Positions 9,817 to 18,144 are shown, counted from the first letter of the stretch. The stretch: DNA of 37,697 bases from JBGAPI01 sp044221335 (GCA_044221335.1 JBGAPI010000052.1:1-37697), one strand, 5' to 3'. Translations and numbers: made by a program. Notes: generated from the sequence alone by a model not told the origin.

Positions 9817-12012
9817 TCAATGTTCCAGTGGTGGCGCCGACGGCGGCGTGGTGGTCGGCTGCGGCTTGGTCTCGCGGATCGACGCCGCGGCCGCCTCCTG
9901 AACTGACTTCTGCAGGTCCTCGTAGCGGACGAAGCCCTCCGGCACCGGCTGGTTCGCGGCCTTGGCCTTCTCCTTCGCGCGCTGTTCGGCCTGGAACGCC
10001 TTGTTGCGCTCGTAGTCGACCGGCGGCGGCATCGCATAGGACGCGTACTTGCGGGTGTCGCCGGCGCCCCAGATCTCGTCGTTGCCGAAGCGGTGGTCCT
10101 GGAAGTTCATCCGCTTCGCGGTGATCTTGTAGGAGAACGGCGCGTTCGAGCGGCCGCCGTTGCGCTCCTTCACCGTGAAACTGGTCGTTCCCGGCTGCAC
10201 GAACACGTCCTGCGACTCGCCCTCCATCTGGATGAACACGTGCATTGGATGGGCTTTGTCGATCACGACGGTCTCCAGGTACAGCGCGTCGAGCTGGACG
10301 ACCGCCTCGCCGTTGACCAGTTGTCCGTTGCCGAGATCCTCGAACCAGACTTCCGGCGACTCGGTCGCGTACAGCAGCTGGTTGCCCTTGCTGGTGCCGA
10401 CGGAGGCCGACTTGGTGCCGTTGGCGATCACGTGGTTGCCGTTGAAATAGCCCGAATAGTTCTGGTTGTTGGCGCGCCAGCCGACCACGCCGATGTCCTG
10501 GTTGCCGGTCGGGATTCCTCCGCCGAAGGCGATGCCGACGACGCCCAATCCGAAGGCGGCACCGTTGTAGGTGCCATAGACACCCATCCGCTGGTTGCCG
10601 CTGGCGATGTTGTTGAGGCCGGAGACGCCGGCACCGCCGGCGGCGGCCGTGGGAGCGCTGACTACACCGGTGACCCCCGCGCGGGTGTTGCTGGTATTGG
10701 TGCCGTTGTAGTTGCCGAGCACGCCGGAACCGATGCCGGAGCCGCCGTACACACCCTGCACAGCGGAAAAGCTGGTAGTGCCGGCCGCCAGGACCTCTCC
10801 CCAGGTCCCGGAGCCGTTCTGCGCGGAATACCCGTTCACGGCGAATGGCAGCGCCGCCGAGGCGACAGCCGAGAGCATGTCCCCGGCGTAGGGCGATGCA
10901 GTCGCGCCGGCGACGATCTCGCCGTCGTTCGGGTTGATCCGCATGCGCTCGGTGTTGTTCGCATAGAACTTCACCGTCTGAGCGTTGGTCGAGCCGAAGA
11001 TCTCGGTGCCGGTGAGGGCGTTGCCGGCCAGGTTCCAGCTGGCGGCCGTCGAGCCGGCGGGGCCCGTCGCACCGGTCGCACCCGTCGGGCCGATCGGGCC
11101 GATCGGGCCGGTGGCGCCGTCGGCACCCGTGGCGCCCGTCGGTCCGATCGGACCTTGCGCGCCAGTCGCGCCCGTCGCGCCGGTGCTTCCTGTCGCCCCC
11201 GTGGCGCCCGTTGGTCCGATCGGGCCTTGCGCACCCGTGCTGCCGGTCGCGCCGGTCGCGCCGGTGCTTCCCGTCGCCCCCGTGGACCCCGTGGCGCCCG
11301 TCGGTCCGATCGGGCCTTGCGCTCCGGTGCTGCCGGTCGCGCCGGTCGGTCCGGCGGGACCGATCGCACCGGTCGGGCCGATCGGACCTTGCGCTCCGGT
11401 GGCGCCAGTCGCACCCGTTGCTCCGATCGGGCCAATCGGGCCAGTCGCGCCTGTCGCGCCCGTCGAGCCGGTGGCGCCGGTCGGGCCGATCGCTCCCGTC
11501 GCTCCTGTTGCACCGGTCGGACCGACTGCACCGGTCGCCCCGGTCGGGCCGATCGCGCCCGTCGATCCGGTGGCGCCGGTCGGGCCGATCGTTCCGGTCG
11601 CTCCCGTCGGACCCACGGAGCCAGTCGCACCGGTCGGGCCGGTCGCACCGGTCGCGCCCGTGCCGCCGCTGGGACCGGTTGCGCCCGTGGGGCCGGTCGG
11701 ACCGGTGGCGCCGACCGCACCGGTCGGGCCCGTCGGTCCCACCGGCGGGGTCAGGCACTTGCCGAGCTTGCCGCTGGCGGTGTCGAAGCACAGGTACTGG
11801 TCGACACTGGTCGAGCCGGGAAGGGCCGGGACGACCACGCTGCCGTCGTCGTTGACCTTGAGCCGGATCACCGAGCCATTCTGCGAGGTGACCTTGAAAC
11901 CGTCGCCGGTCGCGACCTGGGCGTCGATGTCGGCAGCCGTCGCGGCCGTCGAGCTGAGGGCGATGCCGACGGCCAGGGCGAGCGGGTTCAGGCGAGAGCG
12001 GGAGGCGCGCAT
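9817..12012 (-). CDS. Secreted collagen-like (Gly-X-Thr) protein
   Basis: A 731-residue exported protein. A signal peptide is evident (basic MRASRSR, hydrophobic LALAVGIALS, cleavage near AATA-AD at ~26). Residues ~27-91 form a small domain with two cysteines (C75, C86). Residues ~92-320 are about 75 uninterrupted Gly-X-Y triplets, mainly GPT, GAT, GST and GAQ. The C-terminal ~400 residues begin ASWNLAGNALTGTEIFGS, include several VxGxYGG / GVVGW-type glycine-rich repeats (~370-500), then a beta-rich block (ESPEVWFEDLGNGQL, MHVFIQMEGE, KITAKRMNFQDHRFG), and end in a Lys/Ala-rich and Pro-rich tail. The trimerising triple helix plus tail-fibre-like C-terminus suggests a surface fibre. The start has AGGA 8 nt upstream. 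The gene follows the IPTL-CTERM-type gene after 11 nt, so the two form an operon. Confidence 0.85.
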   Translation of the reverse strand: MRASRSRLNPLALAVGIALSSTAATAADIDAQVATGDGFKVTSQNGSVIRLKVNDDGSVVVPALPGSTSVDQYLCFDTASGKLGKCLTPPVGPTGPTGAVGATGPTGPTGATGPSGGTGATGATGPTGATGSVGPTGATGTIGPTGATGSTGAIGPTGATGAVGPTGATGATGAIGPTGATGSTGATGATGPIGPIGATGATGATGAQGPIGPTGAIGPAGPTGATGSTGAQGPIGPTGATGSTGATGSTGATGATGSTGAQGPIGPTGATGATGSTGATGATGAQGPIGPTGATGADGATGPIGPIGPTGATGATGPAGSTAASWNLAGNALTGTEIFGSTNAQTVKFYANNTERMRINPNDGEIVAGATASPYAGDMLSAVASAALPFAVNGYSAQNGSGTWGEVLAAGTTSFSAVQGVYGGSGIGSGVLGNYNGTNTSNTRAGVTGVVSAPTAAAGGAGVSGLNNIASGNQRMGVYGTYNGAAFGLGVVGIAFGGGIPTGNQDIGVVGWRANNQNYSGYFNGNHVIANGTKSASVGTSKGNQLLYATESPEVWFEDLGNGQLVNGEAVVQLDALYLETVVIDKAHPMHVFIQMEGESQDVFVQPGTTSFTVKERNGGRSNAPFSYKITAKRMNFQDHRFGNDEIWGAGDTRKYASYAMPPPVDYERNKAFQAEQRAKEKAKAANQPVPEGFVRYEDLQKSVQEAAAASIRETKPQPTTTPPSAPPLEH
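11053..11739 (-). repeat. Collagen-like Gly-X-Y triplet tract
   Basis: About 687 nt of in-frame 9-nt-type units encoding GPT, GAT, GSTGAQ and GPIGPTGAT motifs without interruption. The Y position is overwhelmingly threonine, with no visible hydroxyproline-type Pro at Y. The DNA is internally repetitive and prone to copy-number change. It also leaves long open frames on the opposite strand, which are not genes. Confidence 0.93.
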
Positions 12013-12023
12013 CGGTCGTGTCC

Positions 12024-12779
12024 TCAGGTCAGACGGCGGCGGTGGAAGAGGGCGGCGGTCGCCAGCAGCAGCGCGAGCAGCGCGATGGCGGGCGGCGACA
12101 GTGTCGGGATCGCGGTGTTGGCGTCGAGGAAGAAGCGCGGCGAGTTGCCGAGATCGACGCTGTTGTAGGCGGCCGGCGCCTGCGGCGCGAGCCAGGGAGC
12201 GTCGTCGGGGGCGCCGACGTCGCGGACCTGGATGCGGTCGATCGCCTGGGTCGCGCTTGGGCCCAGACGCAGGTAGGACACCACGCCCGACTGGCTGCTT
12301 GCCACCGGCAGCAGCACACCGGTGCCGACCAGTTCGAGGCGGTTGCCGATGTTCAAGGTCTGGCCGGCCGGCAGGAACAGCGACCGGCCCTGGTTGCTCG
12401 TCACCAGGAACCGGTAGAAGTCGGTCGTGCCGATGACGCTCGAGGCGCTGCTGCCGCAGCCGTCGACCAGCGCCACCGTGCCCGTCTGCGGGGACAGGGT
12501 GCCCGCCGCCGAGAGGGTCCGGCTCAGCGACAGGGTGCCGCTGCCGCCGAGGAGGCTGCCGCTCGCGCTGACATCGCGCGCGTTGCGCAGCGTGCCGGGT
12601 CCAAGGTCGAGGACGCCGAGGATGGCCAGATCACGGCAGCCGATGTCGACGATGCCGTTGCCGACCTTCAGTGTCGCGCCGCCGCCCACGACCAGTTGTG
12701 CCGCGCCCGCGGCACCCCACCATGCGAGCAGTCCGAAGAGCACCCCGACGGCTCTGCACCTACCCATCGCGTTCGGCAT
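12024..12779 (-). CDS. Exported protein with IPTL-CTERM-type sorting tail
   Basis: A 251-residue secreted protein. The N-terminus has a signal peptide (VGVLFGLLAWWGAAGA, cleavage before AQ). The middle (~25-215) is a low-complexity beta-rich repeat region (GGGATLKVGNGIVDIGC, GSLLGGSGTLSLSRTLSAAG) of the kind seen in surface beta-helix proteins. The C-terminus is IPTLSPPAIALLALLLATAA followed by a basic FHRRRLT: the IPTL motif, a transmembrane helix and an Arg cluster, as in IPTL-CTERM proteins sorted by exosortase H-type enzymes. It lacks the usual tryptophan after IPTLS. The start at 12779 is chosen because AGGGGGG lies 4-5 nt upstream; an upstream in-frame ATG at 12845 would precede the signal peptide with 22 charged residues. 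It is first in an operon with the collagen-like gene. The sorting enzyme is not in this window. Confidence 0.78.
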   Translation of the reverse strand: MPNAMGRCRAVGVLFGLLAWWGAAGAAQLVVGGGATLKVGNGIVDIGCRDLAILGVLDLGPGTLRNARDVSASGSLLGGSGTLSLSRTLSAAGTLSPQTGTVALVDGCGSSASSVIGTTDFYRFLVTSNQGRSLFLPAGQTLNIGNRLELVGTGVLLPVASSQSGVVSYLRLGPSATQAIDRIQVRDVGAPDDAPWLAPQAPAAYNSVDLGNSPRFFLDANTAIPTLSPPAIALLALLLATAALFHRRRLT

Positions 12780-12836
12780 GGCGCCCCCCTGGCGTTCAGC
12801 CTGTCGCCGCGATCGTTGCCATCGCGGGACCACTGG

Positions 12837-12865
12837 ATGTTTCACCCGGCTTCGGCACGCGTCAA
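12837..12865 (-). promoter_or_regulatory. Candidate sigma70-type promoter for the IPTL/collagen-like operon
   Basis: On the minus strand, TTGACG (12860-12865), a 17-nt spacer and AAACAT (12837-12842). The -35 is strong and the -10 weak. The predicted start of transcription is ~50 nt upstream of the ATG at 12779. A second TTGACA (12895-12900) lies further upstream without a good -10. Confidence 0.35.
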
Positions 12866-12989
12866 GCGGGTTCGTGATGCGGTGCGGCGATCCGTGTCAA
12901 GCATTGCAAGACCGTCGCCCGGCCGGTTCGGCGGGGGCATGAGCGATCGCGCGGCTACACTCGAGGCGGCGCCGACGGGAGCAGTTTCC

Positions 12990-14138
12990 ATGAGGGAAGG
13001 GCGGCAACGGGTCTGTCTCGCGATGATCGTGCGCAACGAGGCTCCGGTGATCGCGCGCTGCCTGCGGTCGGTGCTGCCGCTGGTCGACGCCTGGTGCATC
13101 GTCGACACCGGCTCCGAGGACGACACCGCCGGCGAGATCGCGAAGGCTACGGCGGGGATCACCGGCCGCCTGCTCGAGCAGCCCTGGCGCGACTTCGCCC
13201 ACAACCGCAACCAGGCGCTGGCGGCGGCCCGCGAACTGCTCGCGGAGACTGGCGACCTGCAGCACGACTATCTGTACGTGATCGACGCCGACGAGACCCT
13301 GGTGCTGCCGGAGTCGTACCAGCGACCCCGACTGGCCGCGTCCGCCTACGACGTCGAGTACCGCTATGCCGAACTGCGCTACCGCCGGCCGGCGCTGCTG
13401 GCGGCGCGGCTGCCGTGGCGCTACGAGGGCGTGCTGCACGAGTACCTCGTCTGCAGCGGGCAAGCGACGCCGGACATCGGCCTCCTCGCCGGCGTCCACG
13501 TCGCCGTCCGGCCGGAGGGCGCACGCAGCCGCAACCCGCGCAAGTTCCACGACGACGCGGCGCTGCTGGAGGCGGCGCTCCGCGATTCGCCCGGAGACGC
13601 GCGCAACTGGTTCTACCTCGGCCAGAGCTGGCGCGACGCGGGCGAGCCGGGGCGCGCCCTGGCGGCCTACCGGCGCCGGGTCGAACTCGGCGGCTGGGAA
13701 GAAGAGATCTGGTACGCGCTTCTGCAGATCGCGAAGCTCACCGAGCAGCTGACCGGCCCCGCCGCGGCGGACGCGGTGCGCGAGGCCTATGTCGCCGCCT
13801 ATCGCCATCGTCCCTCGCGCGCCGAAACGGCGATCGAACTGGCGCGCTGGCATCGCGGCCGCGGCGAGTACGCCGACGCGCTGCTGTGGGCCCGCGCCGC
13901 GGCGCAGACGCCACGGCCGGACGATCGCCTGTTCATCGACCTGTCGGCCTACGGCTGGCGAGCGCTCGACGAGTGGAGTCTCGCGGCCTACTACTGCGGG
14001 TGCTACGCCGAGGGCGCGGCGGCACTCGCAAGGCTCGTCACCGTGGATCCGCCGCCGCCGCCCGAGCAGCACGAGCGGCTGTCCGACAATCAGCGCTATT
14101 TCGCCGAGCGCGGTCATCCGGTGACGTTGCCGTGGTGA
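12990..14138 (+). CDS. Family 2 glycosyltransferase with TPR-like C-terminus
   Basis: A 382-residue protein. The N-terminal GT-A domain starts VCLAMIVRNEAPVIARCL (~8-25), continues with CIVDTGSEDDT (~36-46), and has the metal-binding D-x-D at D99-A-D101 (YVIDADETL). Residues ~195-330 carry TPR-like helices (NWFYLGQSWRDAGEPGRALAAYRRR, then IELARWHRGRGEYADALLWARAA). This architecture is typical of SunS-like and tetratricopeptide glycosyltransferases that modify proteins or glycans; the donor and acceptor are unknown. The start at 12990 is chosen because GGGAG lies 8 nt upstream and a -10-like TACACT sits at 12956-12961, between it and an alternative ATG at 12939. A methyltransferase follows after 28 nt, so the two are likely co-transcribed. 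The pair is divergent from the collagen-like/IPTL operon. Confidence 0.85.
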   Translation: MREGRQRVCLAMIVRNEAPVIARCLRSVLPLVDAWCIVDTGSEDDTAGEIAKATAGITGRLLEQPWRDFAHNRNQALAAARELLAETGDLQHDYLYVIDADETLVLPESYQRPRLAASAYDVEYRYAELRYRRPALLAARLPWRYEGVLHEYLVCSGQATPDIGLLAGVHVAVRPEGARSRNPRKFHDDAALLEAALRDSPGDARNWFYLGQSWRDAGEPGRALAAYRRRVELGGWEEEIWYALLQIAKLTEQLTGPAAADAVREAYVAAYRHRPSRAETAIELARWHRGRGEYADALLWARAAAQTPRPDDRLFIDLSAYGWRALDEWSLAAYYCGCYAEGAAALARLVTVDPPPPPEQHERLSDNQRYFAERGHPVTLPW

Positions 14139-14166
14139 GCGCGTCGTGGCTCGAGGAACTGATGCC

Positions 14167-15000
14167 GTGAGCGCCAATGCGGTGAGCCGGCGCTTCGGCG
14201 CCTGTCCCCTCTGCGGTTCCTCGCTCGAGCGCTGCACGCCGCTGACCAGCGCGTCCTGCGGCGCGCATCCGCTGTACCGGCCGGAACTGCCGGCACTGCT
14301 GCACTGGCAGACCTGTCTCGATTGCGGACACGTGTTCACCGAGAGCCACTGGACCGCGGCCGGCGAGGCGCTGCTGTTCGGCGCCGCGCTCGACTACCAG
14401 CTGCCCGATCCGACCCACAGCGAGCAGTTGCGCAACCTGTGGGCACCGGTGGTCCGGCGGATCGGCGACCTGCTCGGCGTCGACGCGGCGCCGCGCCGCG
14501 TCGACGCCGAGCCGAAGCCGCTGTGGGTCGACGTCGGTTTCGGCTCCGGCGGACTCCTGCTCACCGCCGCCGAATTCGGATACGCGACCCTCGGCATCGA
14601 CGTGCGCGCGGCGGCGACCGCGCGCCTCGCCGAGTTCGGCATCGACACCCTCTGCGCGAAGTTCGAGGACGCGACGATCGCCGCGCCCGCCACCGTGCTG
14701 TCGCTGTGCGACGTGCTCGAGCACCTCGCCGATCCCCCGGCTGCGCTGGCACAGGCACGGCGCTGTCTCGTTCCGGGCGGGCTCCTGTTCGTGTCCTGCC
14801 CGAATTCCGAATGCTCGACCTGGCGACTGTGGGACGCGGCCGGCACGAACCCCTACTGGGGAGAGCTCGAGCACTATCACAACTTCTCGCGCACGCGGCT
14901 GCAGCGGCTGCTCGTCGAGCAGGGCTTCGCACCGATCGACTACTACGTGAGCTCGCGCTATTTCGCCTGCATGGACGTCGTTGCGCGGCGCTTGCCCTAG
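14167..15000 (+). CDS. Class I SAM-dependent methyltransferase with zinc-binding N-terminus
   Basis: A 277-residue protein. The N-terminal C13-PLC16 and C50-LDC53-GHVF pairs look like a zinc-binding element found in front of Methyltransf_23-type domains. The SAM-binding motif I is LWVDVGFGSGG (~118-128). The acidic motif and post-I region lead to LSLCDVLEHLADP, then CLVPGGLLFVSCPN and EHYHNFSRTRLQRLL. This subgroup commonly methylates sugars or sugar-modified molecules, but the substrate is not shown here. GTG at 14167 is preferred because GAGGAA lies 8 nt upstream; an in-frame GTG at 14146 is possible. It follows the glycosyltransferase gene closely, suggesting the two act on the same glycan. 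Confidence 0.83.
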   Translation: MSANAVSRRFGACPLCGSSLERCTPLTSASCGAHPLYRPELPALLHWQTCLDCGHVFTESHWTAAGEALLFGAALDYQLPDPTHSEQLRNLWAPVVRRIGDLLGVDAAPRRVDAEPKPLWVDVGFGSGGLLLTAAEFGYATLGIDVRAAATARLAEFGIDTLCAKFEDATIAAPATVLSLCDVLEHLADPPAALAQARRCLVPGGLLFVSCPNSECSTWRLWDAAGTNPYWGELEHYHNFSRTRLQRLLVEQGFAPIDYYVSSRYFACMDVVARRLP

Positions 15001-15043
15001 CACCGCGTTCGCGCGGGCCGAAGCGGGGCGCCGATCCGCCGGG

Positions 15044-16612
15044 TCACAGCAGTCCCTCCACCGGCAGCAGCCGCACCAGCATCACTTCGAGCCTGCGCCT
15101 GGCGACCGCTTCCGGCTCGCGGTCCGGGCTGGCGACGCCCGCGCGTTCGCCATCGAGCCAGCGCAGGCGGCCGCGACCACCGGTCCGTGGCTCGAGCACC
15201 AGCCGGTAGGCGTTGCCCGGCGCGGTCGCCGAATCGAAGAAGCCGGTCACGGCGGCCGCCAGCGCCGGCGCGTCGACGATGACGCCCATCTCGGTATTGA
15301 GCAGCTTCGAGCGCTGGTCCATGTTCAGCGAGCCGACGAACACCGTGCGCCCGTCCACGACGAATGCCTTGGCGTGAAGGCTCACGCCCGACGATGTCCC
15401 CTTCCCGCTGACGTGCTGCTCGGCGCTTCCCGGGCGCAGCTCATGGAGCGTGACGCCGGCCTCGACCAGGGCGTGGCGGTAGCGCGCATAGCCCGCATGG
15501 ACCGCCGGTTCGTCGGTCGAGGCGAGCGAATTGGTCAGGATGCGGACGCTGATCCCGCGCCGGGCGAGGTCGCACAGCAGGCGCGTCCCGTCCGGGCCGG
15601 GGACGAAGTAGGGCGTGATCAGCACGATGTCGTGCTGCGCCCCGCGCAGGGCGCTCTCGACCTGCGGGCCGATGCGCAGAGGATGCGGATCGTCGATGCC
15701 GTCGACCTTGCGCGGGGTGTCGGCCACCAGCGTGGCGTCGCCCCAGAACCAGTCGCCACGGCGGTCGGCGGTCGCACCGTCCGGAAGCTCTTCCTGGACG
15801 ATCTGGGCGTAGTCGGAGGCGTTGAAGCTGCGCTCGTCGCGGACCAGCGCGAGGCGCAGGGCGTCGAGGTCGGGGGCACTGCGGTGGCGGGTGTCGAAGC
15901 GCGCGAGCGGCACGGCGGCGTCGGCGTTCCAGTAGGCGTCGAAGGTGCGCGAGGTCGCGCGCACGATCGCCCCGATCAGCACCAGGTCGAGATCGCGGAA
16001 GCGCGTGTCGCTGCCGGCGTTGAAGTACTCGTCGCCGATGTTGCGCCCGCCGACGATGGCGGTGACGTTGTCGGTGATCATCGACTTGTTGTGCATCCGC
16101 CGGTTGAGGCGCCGGCCGTCCACGGCGAACTGCAGGATCTTGGACAGCAGGCCCGGCTGGCGCGACGCGAACGGATTGAACAGGCGGACTTCGATGTTCG
16201 GGTGGGCGTCGAGCGCCTCGAACAGGTCGATCGATCCGCGGACCTGGTCGACCAGGAGCCGCACCCGGACGCCGCGGTCCGCCGCGGCGAGCAGGTGACG
16301 CGCGAGCAGCCGGCCGGTGGCATCGTTTTCGAAAATGTAGGTCTGCAGGTCGATCGAATGCCGCGCATGGTCGGCGAGGACGACGCGGCTCATCAGTGCG
16401 TTGGTGCCGAGCGTCAGCAGGCGGAAGCCCGACTGCGCGTCGTGGCGGACGACCTCGGACTGCAGATAGCTGGCGCTGGCGGTGTCGATGCGCGGGGCGA
16501 GCGCGACGGTCGTCGGCTTCGGGCCCTGCGGCCGCAGGTTGACGCAGGCGCCGAGCAGCAGTGCGACGAGGAGGATCGGGCGGCAGCCCAGGAACGTCAG
16601 CGGTCGCGTCAT
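15044..16612 (-). CDS. Phospholipase D / cardiolipin synthase-like lipoprotein
   Basis: A 522-residue PLD-superfamily protein with two complete HKD motifs: H174-x-K176-x4-D181 (MHNKSMITDN), followed by GGRNIGDEYF, and H413-x-K415-x4-D420 (LHAKAFVVDG), followed by VGSLNMDQRS. The N-terminus is a lipoprotein signal (LLVALLLGAC with the lipobox Cys at 23), so it is anchored to a membrane from the periplasmic side. Length and layout resemble the ClsC/YmdC type that makes cardiolipin by transphosphatidylation. Hydrolase activity is the alternative. The start at 16612 places the signal peptide at the N-terminus; the longer open frame upstream looks non-coding. It converges with the methyltransferase gene (43 nt between stops). 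Confidence 0.88.
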   Translation of the reverse strand: MTRPLTFLGCRPILLVALLLGACVNLRPQGPKPTTVALAPRIDTASASYLQSEVVRHDAQSGFRLLTLGTNALMSRVVLADHARHSIDLQTYIFENDATGRLLARHLLAAADRGVRVRLLVDQVRGSIDLFEALDAHPNIEVRLFNPFASRQPGLLSKILQFAVDGRRLNRRMHNKSMITDNVTAIVGGRNIGDEYFNAGSDTRFRDLDLVLIGAIVRATSRTFDAYWNADAAVPLARFDTRHRSAPDLDALRLALVRDERSFNASDYAQIVQEELPDGATADRRGDWFWGDATLVADTPRKVDGIDDPHPLRIGPQVESALRGAQHDIVLITPYFVPGPDGTRLLCDLARRGISVRILTNSLASTDEPAVHAGYARYRHALVEAGVTLHELRPGSAEQHVSGKGTSSGVSLHAKAFVVDGRTVFVGSLNMDQRSKLLNTEMGVIVDAPALAAAVTGFFDSATAPGNAYRLVLEPRTGGRGRLRWLDGERAGVASPDREPEAVARRRLEVMLVRLLPVEGLL

Positions 16613-16860
16613 CGATGGCCTCCGATCCGGTCGTGATTCGGCGGGTCGCAGTCGGCCCCGGCTGGTGCGCCGGTCGCCCGTTTGCGGACTCCCGTCCGGG
16701 AGGGGAAATCGTGCGGCGTGCATTCCAGCAGGACGAAGCTGAACCTCGGTCGTTCGTCGGGGGCTCCGTTCTGGACGAGTTCATCATCGTCGTTCAGACT
16801 GTCGATCGCCGTCCCTGGAAGGGGCGGCGGTCACTGGATCGCGGACGAGGAGTCGAGCCC

Positions 16861-17205
16861 ATGAGCACCCACGAGTCCACAGGCGCCACGCTTCCGGCGG
16901 ACGTTGCCGGCGCCGACGCCGGCGACGATCGTTCACCCGCCGCCGCGACGATCGAATCCGCGGTGAAGGCCGCCCACCCGCTGATCGACAAGATGGCTGC
17001 CGGCGCCCACCAGGCGGTCGACCGCGCCGCGGGCGCGGCCAGCCAGACGGCGGACGCGCTCGACGCCAAGACCGTGCAGCTGAAGGACGTGCAGGCGCGT
17101 CTCATCGAGACCGCCGGGCAGTACATGCGCGAACGTCCGCTGGTCACGATCGGCATCGCCGTCGCCAGCGGCTACCTGCTGAGTTCGCTGCTGCGTCGTC
17201 GCTGA
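16861..17205 (+). CDS. ElaB/YqjD/DUF883-like membrane-anchored protein
   Basis: A 114-residue protein with a helical, Ala/Gln-rich middle (AHPLIDKMAAGAHQAVDRAA to QLKDVQARLIETAGQYMRE) and one C-terminal transmembrane helix ending in Arg (RPLVTIGIAVASGYLLSSLL, then RRR). This is the DUF883 layout. E. coli members YqjD and ElaB are inner-membrane, stationary-phase proteins that bind ribosomes. The ATG at 16861 has GAGGAG 8 nt upstream. It is first in a run of three small same-strand genes. The 248-bp divergent gap to the left (16613-16860) holds no gene that I can support. Confidence 0.82.
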   Translation: MSTHESTGATLPADVAGADAGDDRSPAAATIESAVKAAHPLIDKMAAGAHQAVDRAAGAASQTADALDAKTVQLKDVQARLIETAGQYMRERPLVTIGIAVASGYLLSSLLRRR

Positions 17206-17220
17206 TCCGGCGTCGACGTG

Positions 17221-17643
17221 ATGGACAAGACCGATGACGCGGAGGCCGGAACGCCGGACCCGGACCGCGATGCCGGTGCGGCACGACAGGACCCGATCTC
17301 GGCGCTGTTGACCGATCTTGGTGCGATCGCGCATGACCAGCTCGGCCTCCTGGCCCTCGAGGCCCGGCGGGCCGGAATCAGCCTCGTCGCGATGCTGGTG
17401 TTCGGCCTGATGGTCGTGGTGATGCTCGCCACGGCGTGGCTGGTCGCACAGGCGGCGTTGCTGCTGGCACTGCTCGAACGCGGCGTGGCCGCCAGCGTCG
17501 CGCTGCTCGTGCTCGCCGCTTGCAACCTGCTCGGGGTCGTCGTTCTTGCGGCGAGGATCCGCCAGCGCAGTGCCGACCTGCAGTTCCCGGCCACGCGGCG
17601 CAGCCTCGCGCCGCGGGCGCGCACCGCACCGCCGGCGAAGTGA
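17221..17643 (+). CDS. YqjE-like / putative holin-superfamily membrane protein
   Basis: A 140-residue protein with a charged N-terminus (~1-30), an amphipathic segment (ISALLTDLGAIAHDQLGLLALEARRAG), two long hydrophobic helices (~50-78 and ~85-112) and a basic tail. This matches the phage_holin_3_6/YqjE type, which commonly follows a DUF883 gene. It starts 15 nt after the preceding stop. GTG at 17218 directly before the ATG would add one residue. It is a likely inner-membrane partner of the gene before it. Confidence 0.78.
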   Translation: MDKTDDAEAGTPDPDRDAGAARQDPISALLTDLGAIAHDQLGLLALEARRAGISLVAMLVFGLMVVVMLATAWLVAQAALLLALLERGVAASVALLVLAACNLLGVVVLAARIRQRSADLQFPATRRSLAPRARTAPPAK

Positions 17644-17656
17644 CGGGAGGCGATTC

Positions 17657-18061
17657 GTGCTGTTCGGACACCGGGACATCGACGACGAAGTCGCCGCGCT
17701 CGAGCGTCGCCTGCAGGATCGGCGCGACGCACTGCGGCGGCGCGCGGCGCCGACGACGGGCGAGCTCGCGAAGGAACTCGTCTCGCCTTCGTCGCTGCTG
17801 CTGGCGTTCGGGGCCGGCTTCGTCCTGGAGCGCGTCACCGGGCAGGAGTCGATCGGCCCGACGGAACCGGAGCGCTCGCTGCGGCCGATCCTCGGCCTGC
17901 TGGAATGGGTGACTCCGCTGTTCAACGCCGGGTCGCTCCTGGCGCTGCTCGCGCGTTCCATCGACGGCGGCGCGGCTGCGGCGGATCCGGGGTCTGCGGC
18001 GGCGCCGTCGCCGTCACCCGTGCCTGCGGCGGCCGTCAGCGAGCCAGGACGGACGCTCTAG
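17657..18061 (+). CDS. Hypothetical protein in YqjK-like position
   Basis: A 134-residue protein that begins with GTG at 17657, 6 nt after GGGAGG, directly downstream of the YqjE-like gene. It has a charged helical start (DIDDEVAALERRLQDRRDAL), a short hydrophobic segment (SSLLLAFGAGFVLERVTG), another at ~85-105, and an Ala/Pro-rich tail. I do not recognise a family. Its position corresponds to yqjK in the E. coli yqjDEK cluster, and the N-terminal coiled helix fits loosely. No homology is claimed. Confidence 0.6.
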   Translation: MLFGHRDIDDEVAALERRLQDRRDALRRRAAPTTGELAKELVSPSSLLLAFGAGFVLERVTGQESIGPTEPERSLRPILGLLEWVTPLFNAGSLLALLARSIDGGAAAADPGSAAAPSPSPVPAAAVSEPGRTL

Positions 18062-18144
18062 GCGATTCCCCGGTGCTGCGCTGGTCGCCCGGCGGCGCGG
18101 GTGATCCCTGGGCCTACGATCCACGCGCCGGATCGCCTCGCGAT

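Noticed and set aside
11053..11739. Short regularly spaced repeats that might suggest a CRISPR array
   Set aside because: The period is a multiple of 9 nt, in frame with Gly-X-Y codons, without unique spacers or nearby cas genes.
10985..12436. A plus-strand frame encoding a GPVAPVAPVGP repeat opposite the collagen-like tract
   Set aside because: It is the mirror translation of the Gly-X-Thr tract, with no signal peptide, ribosome site or recognisable domains beyond the repeat.
17221..17643. Prophage holin as evidence of a prophage
   Set aside because: The holin-type fold here follows a DUF883 gene, as in the chromosomal yqjDE module. No other phage genes are nearby.
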